From positions 1 to 6,015 of the forward strand of contig CAAETY010000123.1 in assembly GCA_900759105.1 (NCBI GenBank): 6,015 nt of DNA, given 5' to 3'. Under the pieces are notes generated by a model. That model did no database searches. It saw only the letters and a program-made list of their open reading frames with translations, and had not been told where the DNA came from. Positions 1-4,563 of this stretch are shown here, in pieces. Position 1 is the first letter of the stretch; the number at the start of each line of letters is the position of its first letter. Origin of the DNA: Peptococcaceae bacterium (GTDB lineage: Bacteria; Bacillota; Peptococcia; Peptococcales; Peptococcaceae). The position numbers and the translations under genes are program-made.

Positions 1-32
1 CCGTTTACGGGTGAGCGAGAAAAGTAAGGCAC

Positions 33-55
33 AAAAAAAGCCCCCAAGGGGGGCT
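33..55 (-). terminator. Terminator-like hairpin, minus strand
   Basis: A 7-bp stem pairs 39-45 with 49-55 (AGCCCCC with GGGGGCT) and closes a 3-base loop. Read on the minus strand it is followed by seven T residues (complement of 33-39), the classic intrinsic terminator form. The odd point is that no minus-strand gene lies between here and the terminator at 1704-1736. It may end an unrecognised minus-strand transcript or simply be a GC hairpin beside an A tract. Confidence 0.45.
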
Positions 56-118
56 GCTGGTAAATAAAGTGTGATTGCCAGACCATTCAATACCTCTTAA
101 GGGGTTACCACAAGAGAA

Positions 119-135
119 AAGCCCTTATAGGGCTT
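119..135 (-). terminator. Weak terminator-like hairpin
   Basis: A 7-bp stem (AAGCCCT at 119-125 with AGGGCTT at 129-135) closes a 3-base loop. On the minus strand it is followed by TTTTCT. The stem is short and the T tract interrupted, so activity is uncertain. It stands only a few bases from the stronger hairpin at 139-165. Confidence 0.3.
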
Positions 136-138
136 GCT

Positions 139-167
139 AAAACCACCGGTTCAACCGGTGGTTTTTA
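139..167. terminator. Bidirectional intrinsic terminator
   Basis: A perfect inverted repeat pairs 139-151 with 153-165, a core of ACCACCGGTT-type sequence and its complement. It is flanked by AAAA on the left and a TTTTT run (162-166) on the right, so it can stop transcription from either side. The plus direction is the better match and fits the end of a gene lying left of the window. The repeat tract starts at once on its right side. Confidence 0.65.
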
Positions 168-184
168 TTGCGGTACAACGAAGG

Positions 185-235
185 AAAGCCCTCTTTCCCT
201 GAAAGAGGGGGGACCGCGATAGCGGTGGGTGATAG
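185..235 (+). repeat. Module A1 (double hairpin)
   Basis: The first hairpin pairs 189-197 (CCCTCTTTC) with 201-209 (GAAAGAGGG), 9 bp with a 3-base loop. The second pairs ACCGC at 213-217 with GCGGT at 222-226. The module starts AAAGCC and ends GGGTGATAG. It is the first copy in the window and lies 20 bp from the terminator at 139-167. Confidence 0.8.
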
Positions 236-360
236 CCGGCGGGTCAGGCTAATTGGTAAGATACCGCAACGTAGCGCGCACATGCAAATCTAGCTAATTG
301 GCAGAGCGGTGCAAGGATGGGTGCGAGTATGCAAGGTACTCTAATGAGATAGCGAGTTCT

Positions 361-409
361 CTATCCTCCACCGCAAGCGGTCCCCCTCCTTCCACATGGA
401 AGGAGGCTT
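361..409 (+). repeat. Module B1 (diverged inverse of A)
   Basis: It starts CTATCCTCCACCGC and ends GGAAGGAGGCTT. Its reverse complement aligns along its length with module A, so A and B are diverged inverted copies. The hairpins are ACCGC/GCGGT with a 2-base loop and CCTCCTTCC/GGAAGGAGG with loop ACAT. Confidence 0.8.
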
Positions 410-470
410 GGGGAAGTGCAAGCTTGTAGGGACTTGCTCATGAAAGAAGGCAGTGTGTGATGCACACGCA

Positions 471-519
471 AAAGCCCTCTTTCTTTGAAAGAGGGGGGAC
501 CGCTTGCGGTGGGTGATAG
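471..519 (+). repeat. Module A2
   Basis: The hairpins are CTCTTTC/GAAAGAG (within the 9-bp stem of the family) and ACCGC/GCGGT with a 2-base loop. It ends GGGTGATAG, followed by the A-type linker box at about 520-530. It is the right half of the 159-bp unit. Confidence 0.8.
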
Positions 520-634
520 CTGGCGGGTCTTGCTGATTGGCAGGGTGGTGCAACGTAGAGCACACATATGCAAATCTAGCTAATTGGAAGAGCAGTGCGA
601 GTGTGTGGGGTACTCTTATGAGCCAGTGAGTTCT

Positions 635-685
635 CTATCCTCCACCGCTCACGCGGTCCCCCTCCTTCCACATGGAAGGAGACTT
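635..685 (+). repeat. Module B2
   Basis: It starts CTATCCTCCACCGC. The second hairpin has one terminal mismatch (GGAGA in place of GGAGG), leaving an 8-bp stem, and the T run is only three bases. It is followed not by the usual spacer but by about 35 bp of other sequence and then a second B tail at 721. Confidence 0.75.
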
Positions 686-789
686 TGGTAGTGCATGCTC
701 GTGGTGACGTTCGCAGGGATGGAGGCTTGGGGTCGTGCGGGCTTGTGGGTTTATCGCATGAGTAGAGCTTTTTTAGAGTGTATCTTGGG

Positions 790-819
790 TTGTGTGTTGT
801 GGTTATGCTGATTTATAAT
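790..819 (+). promoter_or_regulatory. Probable promoter of the DUF559 gene
   Basis: A perfect TATAAT lies at 814-819. A weak -35 candidate, TTGTGT (790-795), stands 18 bp upstream. Transcription would begin near 826, leaving only about 7 nt before the ATG at 833 but about 25 nt before the ATG at 851. That supports the downstream start. Confidence 0.45.
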
Positions 820-835
820 ATAGATAATATACATG

Positions 836-841
836 AAGGGG
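836..841 (+). promoter_or_regulatory. Ribosome binding site that decides the DUF559 start
   Basis: AAGGGG at 836-841 lies 9 nt before the ATG at 851, with GAGG at 844-847 also nearby. The in-frame ATG at 833 has only AT-rich sequence upstream and no Shine-Dalgarno match, so 851 is preferred. Confidence 0.55.
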
Positions 842-850
842 ATGAGGTTG

Positions 851-1210
851 ATGTCAAGGCGTGATAATCCAAATTTGAAGGGGTTTTCGACGGCGTTACG
901 TAAGAATCAGACCAAGGAAGAGAAGCATCTATGGTATGATTTTTTGCGTCAATATCCCGTTCGGTTCAATCGACAGAAGGTGCTTGGTCCATATATTGTT
1001 GATTTTTATTGTGCGTCAGCGAAGTTGGTTATAGAGCTAGATGGCAGTCAACATTATTCTGAGGAAGGGTCTGAGGATGACAAAATTCGAGATCGCTATT
1101 TGGCACGTTTGGGGATTAAGGTGGTTCGTTACTCAAACTTGGAAATCACTCGTGAGTTCGATGCTGTATGCGTGGATATTTCTGAGCATGTAAAAGAGCG
1201 AATTCAGTGA
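851..1210 (+). CDS. DUF559 domain protein, Vsr-like PD-(D/E)XK endonuclease family
   Basis: This is a 119-residue protein (125 if the ATG at 833 is used), about the whole length of a DUF559 domain. It starts with a basic helix region (ALRKNQTKEEKHLW), then a KVLGPYIVDFYC strand with the family aspartate (D51), then KLVIELDGSQH with E62, D64 and H68. Together these match the expected nuclease core of the Vsr/MutH-like fold. The C-terminal part (LGIKVVRYSNLEI) is the usual closing strand and helix. No signal peptide or membrane segment is seen, so it is likely cytoplasmic and DNA-acting. It stands alone on the plus strand inside a repeat tract, with its own promoter and the B3 hairpin as a likely terminator. 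GC is about 43% by hand count, below the 53-60% in samples of the neighbouring operon, suggesting transfer. The family assignment is firm; substrate and role are unknown. A repeat-linked or homing-type nuclease is inference. Confidence 0.85.
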   Translation: MSRRDNPNLKGFSTALRKNQTKEEKHLWYDFLRQYPVRFNRQKVLGPYIVDFYCASAKLVIELDGSQHYSEEGSEDDKIRDRYLARLGIKVVRYSNLEITREFDAVCVDISEHVKERIQ

Positions 1211-1221
1211 GTTGCACACGC

Positions 1222-1273
1222 AAAAGCCCTCTTTCTCTGAAAGAGGGGGGGCCACGGTAGTGGTGGGTGATAG
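1222..1273 (+). repeat. Module A3 with compensated second hairpin
   Basis: The first hairpin has the standard CTCTTTC/GAAAGAG stem. The second hairpin is CCAC/GTGG in place of CCGC/GCGG, a paired change that keeps the stem. The linker to B3 is 80 bp, against 125 and 115 bp in the two earlier A-to-B intervals. Confidence 0.8.
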
Positions 1274-1353
1274 CCAGCGGGTCTAGCTGATTGGTAAGAT
1301 AGTGCAACGAAGAGCATTCGTATGCAAGGTACTCTTATGAGAAAGCGAGTTCT

Positions 1354-1408
1354 CTATCCTCCACCGCTGTCGCGGTCCCCCTCCTTCCCCATGGAAGGAG
1401 GCTTTTTT
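1354..1408 (+). repeat. Module B3
   Basis: It starts CTATCCTCCACCGC with a GTC-containing loop in the first hairpin. The second hairpin has loop CCAT and is followed by six T. It is the first B of the tandem array and the nearest terminator-like hairpin downstream of the DUF559 gene. Confidence 0.8.
1380..1408 (+). terminator. Likely intrinsic terminator after the DUF559 gene
   Basis: A 9-bp stem (CCTCCTTCC at 1380-1388, GGAAGGAGG at 1393-1401) is followed by C and six T (1403-1408). It lies about 170 nt past the DUF559 stop codon and points the right way. It is the second hairpin of module B3, so a repeat may be serving as the terminator. Confidence 0.5.
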
Positions 1409-1485
1409 GCGCCGCTGGCGCTTGTGGCGTGAGTGGTACTATTGGGAGCGAGTGTGTGGGGTACTCTAATGAGATAGCGAGTTCT

Positions 1486-1539
1486 CTATCCTCCACCGCT
1501 CACGCGGTCCCCCTCCTTCCCCATGGAAGGAGGCTATTT
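1486..1539 (+). repeat. Module B4
   Basis: This is the middle B module of the tandem array. It has the same hairpins as B3 with loop CCAT, but the T run is broken (CTATTTG), so it would be a poorer terminator. The small hairpin GCGCC-GTA-GGCGC follows at 1540-1552. Confidence 0.8.
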
Positions 1540-1616
1540 GCGCCGTAGGCGCTTGTGGCGTGAGTGGTACTATTGGGAGCGAGTGTATGGGGTACTCTTA
1601 TGAGAAAGCGAGTTCT

Positions 1617-1672
1617 CTATCCTCCACCGCTCGCACGGTCCCCCTCCTTCCACATGGAAGGAGGCTTTTTTT
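1617..1672 (+). repeat. Module B5
   Basis: This is the last B module of the array. Its first hairpin is weakened (ACCG/CGGT with a mismatch where the other copies have C:G). The second is perfect, pairing 1643-1651 with 1656-1664 around loop ACAT, and is followed by seven T (1666-1672), the best plus-strand terminator form in the family. The small hairpin GCGCC-GTT-GGCGC follows at 1673-1685. Confidence 0.8.
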
Positions 1673-1703
1673 GCGCCGTTGGCGCTTGTGGTTTTGTTGC
1701 ATT

Positions 1704-1736
1704 AAAAAAACACCGTAGCGGTTGCTACGGTGTTTT
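1704..1736 (-). terminator. Strong terminator of the minus-strand operon
   Basis: A 13-bp perfect stem pairs 1707-1719 with 1724-1736 around a 4-base loop; the core is CACCGTAGC/GCTACGGTG. On the minus strand it ends in a run of seven T (complement of 1704-1710). It lies 17 nt beyond the stop codon of the stalk-domain gene. The TTTT at 1733-1736 could let it work weakly on the plus strand too. Confidence 0.9.
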
Positions 1737-1753
1737 GCTTTGTTTGGCGTTGC

Positions 1754-3577
1754 TTATTTGGTGTTTTTGATGACGACTTTTTCTACGCCGTGGCCGTCGG
1801 CGTATGGGAGGGCTTCTACGCTAAAGCCCATGGCTTCGCCGACGAAGCGGAGTGGTACCATGGTGCGGTTGAGGCCGGCTATGACGTATGGGGTAACGTC
1901 CATGGCAGGTTGTGCTTTGCCGTTAATGGTGTAGTTGGTGCTGCCCGGGGTCATGACGATGGTTTTGTCGTCATATTTGATGGTGATTTTGTTGGTTTTG
2001 CTGTCCCAGTTGCATTCTGCGTTGAATGCTTCGATAACGTGGCGAAGCGGTACGAAGGTACGGTTTTGGTAAGCAATTGGGCCAACGTCCATGGTTTTGG
2101 ATTGGCCGTTGATGTTGATGACGTTGGAGCCAAAGGTCAGGGTAACGGTGCGTTGTTCAGGGTCCGGTTGGTTGGTAAAGGTAAAGGTGTCGCTGAGTAC
2201 GCGGTATTTATGGCCGTTGTCATCACTAAAGGTGAGTTCGATTTTACCGGTGCAGGCTTTGTCACATTCGACGTAGCCGCTCATGGTGCCGTTGGTGGCA
2301 AGGGTGGAGAGGCTGGCTGCGTTGAAGATGAACTTGGCGTTTTTGTCACTGGCATCCAAGAAGCGATAGTTTAATTTGGTTGGGCTAAAGCTTAGGGTAG
2401 TGGTGTTGCCGCTGTTGTTCAAGAGGGTGAAGGTGACGTTGGTTTTGGTGCCCGGTTTCACGCTTTTGGTGCTGAGTTTTACTTTGTTGTTGGTGAGTTT
2501 TTCGCCAACGGTGAGTGCAACGGCTGTGGATGCGGAGTAGGATCCATATCTAGCAATGATGGATACGGTGCTGCCGATGGTGGCGTCATTTTTAACGGTG
2601 AATTCCGGTTTGTTTGGGTTGGATTCATCAATAACGCGGCCGCCGTCGATGTAGTTCACGGTTGCTTCGTCAGAGATATCATAGCGTTTACCGTTGGTGT
2701 TGATGTAGTAAAGGGTGCCGGTTACTTTGTCACCACGATAGATTTCGCTGTTGTCAAAGACAAGCTCGAGTTTATCGAGGGTGCCGTATTTGGATGCCAA
2801 GGAGATGATTTTGGTAAATTTGGTCATTTCTTGGCTGCCGTTGAAGAATTTCACGCGAAGGGCGGTGGCGCTTTGTGGCACGCTAACTTTGAGCGCGCGA
2901 GAGAGTGGGCGCAGGCCTTCTTCGTTGAGTTCATCGGCAAGGCGTCTGTTGGAGATGACAAAGGATTTGGTGTATTTGCTGTCACCGTAGTAGATGGTGG
3001 CAGCGCCAACGCTGTTGCCTTTGTCGTTGACGCCTTCAATAACGATGGTGTCTTCGGCGCTTGGATAGTAGCCGCTGTCAAAGGCTACGTCAAGTAAACG
3101 GTCGCTGGTGCCATCGCCGTCACGCAAGGTGGCAGAAACGGTGGTTGGCACGGTGGATACGTATTTTTGTTTAACGCGTACGGTTTTGAGCACTTGGTCA
3201 CCGGCAAGGGTGGTGATGGTGACGGTCAAAACGTTGCCGGCATATGGGTCGTCAATGTTAGGAATTTTGGATTTTGGAATGTTGATTTGCTGTTCACCGT
3301 CGGTGGTAAATACGCCGCTTGCGAGTGGTTCGCTAACACCGTCCAAGATGCAGGTGTAGCGGGTGTTTTTTACATCCCCATCGATAAACAAAAATACGGT
3401 GTCGCCGGCGCTGTTGTTAAAGCCGCGGATGTCGATATCGATAAGGTCTTCGGATGCGCTGCTGTCAGCAACGGCGGCAGCGTCGATGGCGGTGGCTTCC
3501 GTTGCAAATACAGCGGATGGCACCATGGTGACCATCATGGCACAAGCGGTGATGATGGCTGTTAATTTCTTTTTCAT
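1754..3577 (-). CDS. Secreted protein with C-terminal copper-amine-oxidase-N (stalk) domain
   Basis: A 607-residue exported protein. It opens with a typical signal peptide: K2-K4, a hydrophobic stretch to about residue 24, and a likely cleavage after VFA (25). Residues about 30-260 are beta-rich with no family I can name. Residues about 266-358 read like a bacterial Ig-like module (EIYRGDKVTGTLYY, then VSIIARYGS). A second beta-rich unit covers about 365-468. Residues 478-607 are the PF07833 stalk domain, with its paired signatures NRTFVPLR (505-512) and NRTMVPLR (570-577). Despite the name this domain is not a copper site, and no oxidase catalytic domain is present. A role as a surface or wall-associated protein is inference; no LPXTG, SLH or membrane anchor is seen. 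The start has a GAGGGGGG ribosome site about 8 nt upstream. It lies 57 nt after rpiB, with no terminator between and its own strong terminator downstream. Confidence 0.85.
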   Translation of the reverse strand: MKKKLTAIITACAMMVTMVPSAVFATEATAIDAAAVADSSASEDLIDIDIRGFNNSAGDTVFLFIDGDVKNTRYTCILDGVSEPLASGVFTTDGEQQINIPKSKIPNIDDPYAGNVLTVTITTLAGDQVLKTVRVKQKYVSTVPTTVSATLRDGDGTSDRLLDVAFDSGYYPSAEDTIVIEGVNDKGNSVGAATIYYGDSKYTKSFVISNRRLADELNEEGLRPLSRALKVSVPQSATALRVKFFNGSQEMTKFTKIISLASKYGTLDKLELVFDNSEIYRGDKVTGTLYYINTNGKRYDISDEATVNYIDGGRVIDESNPNKPEFTVKNDATIGSTVSIIARYGSYSASTAVALTVGEKLTNNKVKLSTKSVKPGTKTNVTFTLLNNSGNTTTLSFSPTKLNYRFLDASDKNAKFIFNAASLSTLATNGTMSGYVECDKACTGKIELTFSDDNGHKYRVLSDTFTFTNQPDPEQRTVTLTFGSNVININGQSKTMDVGPIAYQNRTFVPLRHVIEAFNAECNWDSKTNKITIKYDDKTIVMTPGSTNYTINGKAQPAMDVTPYVIAGLNRTMVPLRFVGEAMGFSVEALPYADGHGVEKVVIKNTK

Positions 3578-3634
3578 TGGTGTACCCCCCTCGGGTTGTC
3601 GTTATTTCCTATTGTTAGGCGCGTGGTGCGCACA

Positions 3635-4087
3635 TTAGGACAAGCTATAGCGTTTTTCGATGTTGGCGATTTCGTCCACACGACGTTGGTGGCGGCCGCC
3701 TTCAAATTCGGCTTCGAGCCAGGTGTCTACAATCATGAGTGCAAGGCCTTCGCCGATGACACGTTGACCCATGGTAATCATGTTGGCATCGTTGTGGTTG
3801 CGGCAAGCTTTGGCGCTAAAGGTGTCGTGCACAAGGGCAGCGCGCACGCCCGGTACCTTGTTGGCAGCAATGCCAATGCCGATGCCGGTGCCGCAAACGA
3901 GGATGCCGCGGTCACATTCACCGCTTGCAACGGCTTTGGCAGCCGGTTCGGCGATGAGTGGATAGTCGCAAGAATCGTGGCTGTCGGTGCCAAAGTCTAC
4001 GACTTCGTGGCCCAATTCTTCGAGGTGTGTTTTGATGGCGCTTTTGAGATCAAAGCCGCCATGGTCGGAACCTAATGCAATTTTCAT
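3635..4087 (-). CDS. rpiB: Ribose-5-phosphate isomerase B
   Basis: A 150-residue RpiB, the usual length. It interconverts ribose 5-phosphate and ribulose 5-phosphate in the non-oxidative pentose phosphate pathway, in the cytoplasm. It opens MKIALGSDHGGF with the substrate-binding D8-H9, has the CGTGIGIGIAAN loop with catalytic-type C65, and the RNHNDANMI segment with H98 and N99. The LacA/RpiB family also contains galactose-6-phosphate and allose-6-phosphate isomerases, but the full set of RpiB motifs and the sua5-ywlE context favour rpiB (ywlF in Bacillus). The ribosome site AAAAGGAG lies 9 nt upstream and overlaps the last codons of the phosphatase gene; only 6 nt separate the two genes, so translation is probably coupled. 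Confidence 0.95.
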   Translation of the reverse strand: MKIALGSDHGGFDLKSAIKTHLEELGHEVVDFGTDSHDSCDYPLIAEPAAKAVASGECDRGILVCGTGIGIGIAANKVPGVRAALVHDTFSAKACRNHNDANMITMGQRVIGEGLALMIVDTWLEAEFEGGRHQRRVDEIANIEKRYSLS

Positions 4088-4093
4088 ACGTAT

Positions 4094-4546
4094 TTACTCC
4101 TTTTTTAGTTCTTCTTGCCATTGGGGAACAAGTGCTTGTATTGCTTTGTCAATTTGCTCATAGCAATTTGCATACACGGTGTCGTTTTGACCGAATGGAT
4201 CCTTGATGTCCCCATCGGGAATCAGGGGACTGACCTTGTCGGCGTATTGGGGCAGGATGCGTTGAAGCTGCAGGGCTTGCCCTTGGGTCATGGTATAGAT
4301 GTGGTCGCTTGCGGCGATGAGGTCGGTGGTAAGCGATTTGGAACGGTGGTTGCTAAGGTCAAGGTTGTGGTCGGCGCACACACGCACACTAGCCGGATTT
4401 GCCGGGTCGCCGGGACAGGCGGCAAGGCCGGCAGAGGTAACGGCGCTTTTGCCGAACCCGCCACAGGCGCGCATTTGTGCCAAGGCGATGACTTCAGCCA
4501 TTGGGCTGCGGCAGGTATTGCCGCTGCATACAAACAGAAGATTCAT
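4094..4546 (-). CDS. ywlE: Low-molecular-weight phosphatase, YwlE-type (likely protein-arginine phosphatase)
   Basis: A 150-residue protein of normal family length. The P-loop CSGNTCRSP (C7 to P15) supplies nucleophile C7 and arginine R13. The DPF motif (D116-F118) supplies the general acid, and the following segment ends in NDTVY. Residue 11 is threonine. In Bacillus YwlE the threonine at this place is linked to phosphoarginine specificity, while ordinary tyrosine phosphatases have isoleucine. The arginine-phosphatase call rests on that residue and on the neighbourhood. The kinase partner McsB is not in the window. The start at 4546 is chosen because AAAGGAG lies 7 nt upstream and the P-loop then begins at the family position; an in-frame ATG at 4585 lies inside the upstream gene. 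The 17-nt gap after sua5 marks an operon. Confidence 0.92.
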   Translation of the reverse strand: MNLLFVCSGNTCRSPMAEVIALAQMRACGGFGKSAVTSAGLAACPGDPANPASVRVCADHNLDLSNHRSKSLTTDLIAASDHIYTMTQGQALQLQRILPQYADKVSPLIPDGDIKDPFGQNDTVYANCYEQIDKAIQALVPQWQEELKKE

Positions 4547-4563
4547 GTGCTTACTCCTTTCAA

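Larger units (their letters stand above)
1..169. other. Intergenic left edge with three hairpins; no assignable gene
   Basis: No complete gene is visible here. The segment carries three short perfect hairpins (39-55, 119-135, 139-165), described separately where they look like terminators. Two plus-strand reading frames are open from the window edge, one to a stop at 25-27 and one to a stop at 65-67. Either could be the tail of a plus-strand gene lying to the left, but each is too short to identify. The repeat tract begins at about 170, directly after the last hairpin. Confidence 0.5.
361..519. repeat. 159-bp B-spacer-A unit, copy 1
   Basis: Module B1, a spacer (410-470) and module A2 form a unit whose ends are inverted repeats (CTATCCTCCACCGC against GCGGTGGGTGATAG, imperfect). 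A second copy of exactly the same length lies at 5737-5895 in the same orientation and shares most of the spacer, for example TGCAAGCTTGTAGGGACTTG. The spacer carries its own small hairpin, GTGTG at 455-459 with CACAC at 463-467. The discrete size and inverted ends resemble a miniature inverted-repeat element. Confidence 0.65.
170..761. repeat. Left repeat tract, first block (A1-B1-A2-B2 plus B tail)
   Basis: This block is built from alternating A and B double-hairpin modules joined by conserved linkers. The order is A1 (185-235), B1 (361-409), A2 (471-519), B2 (635-685), then an extra copy of the B tail (721-761). Linkers after A share a GCGGGTC-type box and one or two copies of a sub-repeat containing ATTGG and TGCAACG. 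Linkers before B share GGTACTCT, ATGAG and GAGTTCTCTATCC. The lead-in to A1 at about 170-184 matches the lead-in to A5 at the right end of the window. No protein-coding gene is credible in it. Confidence 0.8.
721..1273 (+). mobile_element. Candidate DUF559 cassette: B tail - nuclease gene - module A3
   Basis: The left flank 721-761 aligns with the start of the spacer in the two 159-bp units (GGAGGCTTGGGG, GTGC, GCTTGT, then CATGA). The right flank resumes spacer homology at about 1205 (CAGTG, then TGCACACGCAAAAGCCC) and runs into module A3. The roughly 440 bp between contain a promoter and the DUF559 gene. So the gene occupies the position that is a few bases long in the gene-less units. It could be the full-length parent of the short units or a gene that invaded one. 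Transposition itself is not shown and no target-site duplication was identified. Confidence 0.4.
1205..1691. repeat. Left repeat tract, second block (A3-B3-B4-B5)
   Basis: After the DUF559 stop codon the repeat family resumes with module A3, a shortened linker, then B3, B4 and B5 as part of a tandem array. The block ends at about 1691, just before the terminator of the minus-strand operon. No gene is credible in it. Confidence 0.75.
1328..1691 (+). repeat. Tandem array, 131-132 bp period, nearly three copies
   Basis: The motif GGTACTCT begins copies at 1328, 1460 and 1591, and CTATCC begins the B modules at 1354, 1486 and 1617, giving periods of 132 and 131 bp. Each copy contains GGTACTCT, GAGTTCTCTATCC, a B module, then a small hairpin GCGCC-NNN-GGCGC and CTTGTGG. 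The third copy breaks off at about 1691, where the operon terminator region begins. Close similarity between copies suggests recent local duplication. Confidence 0.75.

Noticed and set aside
1..67. C-terminal tail of a plus-strand gene, in frame to a stop at 25-27 or at 65-67
   Set aside because: Either is possible and the terminator at 139-167 would fit, but with 8 to 21 residues neither frame can be identified or chosen.
341..573. Two overlapping minus-strand open frames of 70-74 codons inside the repeats, with similar counterparts at 5718-5976
   Set aside because: They read straight through A and B module hairpins and conserved spacer, and their similarity follows from the repeat DNA. No good ribosome site and no recognisable domain; treated as repeat by-products.
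833..850. Upstream ATG at 833 as the DUF559 start
   Set aside because: No Shine-Dalgarno sequence precedes it and it would lie about 7 nt from the predicted transcription start; the ATG at 851 has AAGGGG at good spacing.
170..1691. CRISPR array
   Set aside because: The repeats are palindromic modules of about 50 bp that alternate in orientation, and the linkers are themselves conserved rather than unique spacers. No cas gene is present.
1564..1770. Plus-strand open frame across B5 and the operon terminator
   Set aside because: It lies in the tandem array and crosses a strong terminator hairpin; the product is just translated repeat.
1730..2374. Long plus-strand open frame of 214 codons antisense to the stalk-domain gene, with similar ones at 3167-3565 and 4501-5277
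   Set aside because: They are shadows of well-supported minus-strand genes whose codon bias leaves the opposite strand open; low-complexity products without family motifs.
1754..3577. Copper amine oxidase enzyme
   Set aside because: Only the N-terminal stalk-type domain is present, at the C-terminus of this protein; the catalytic domain is absent.
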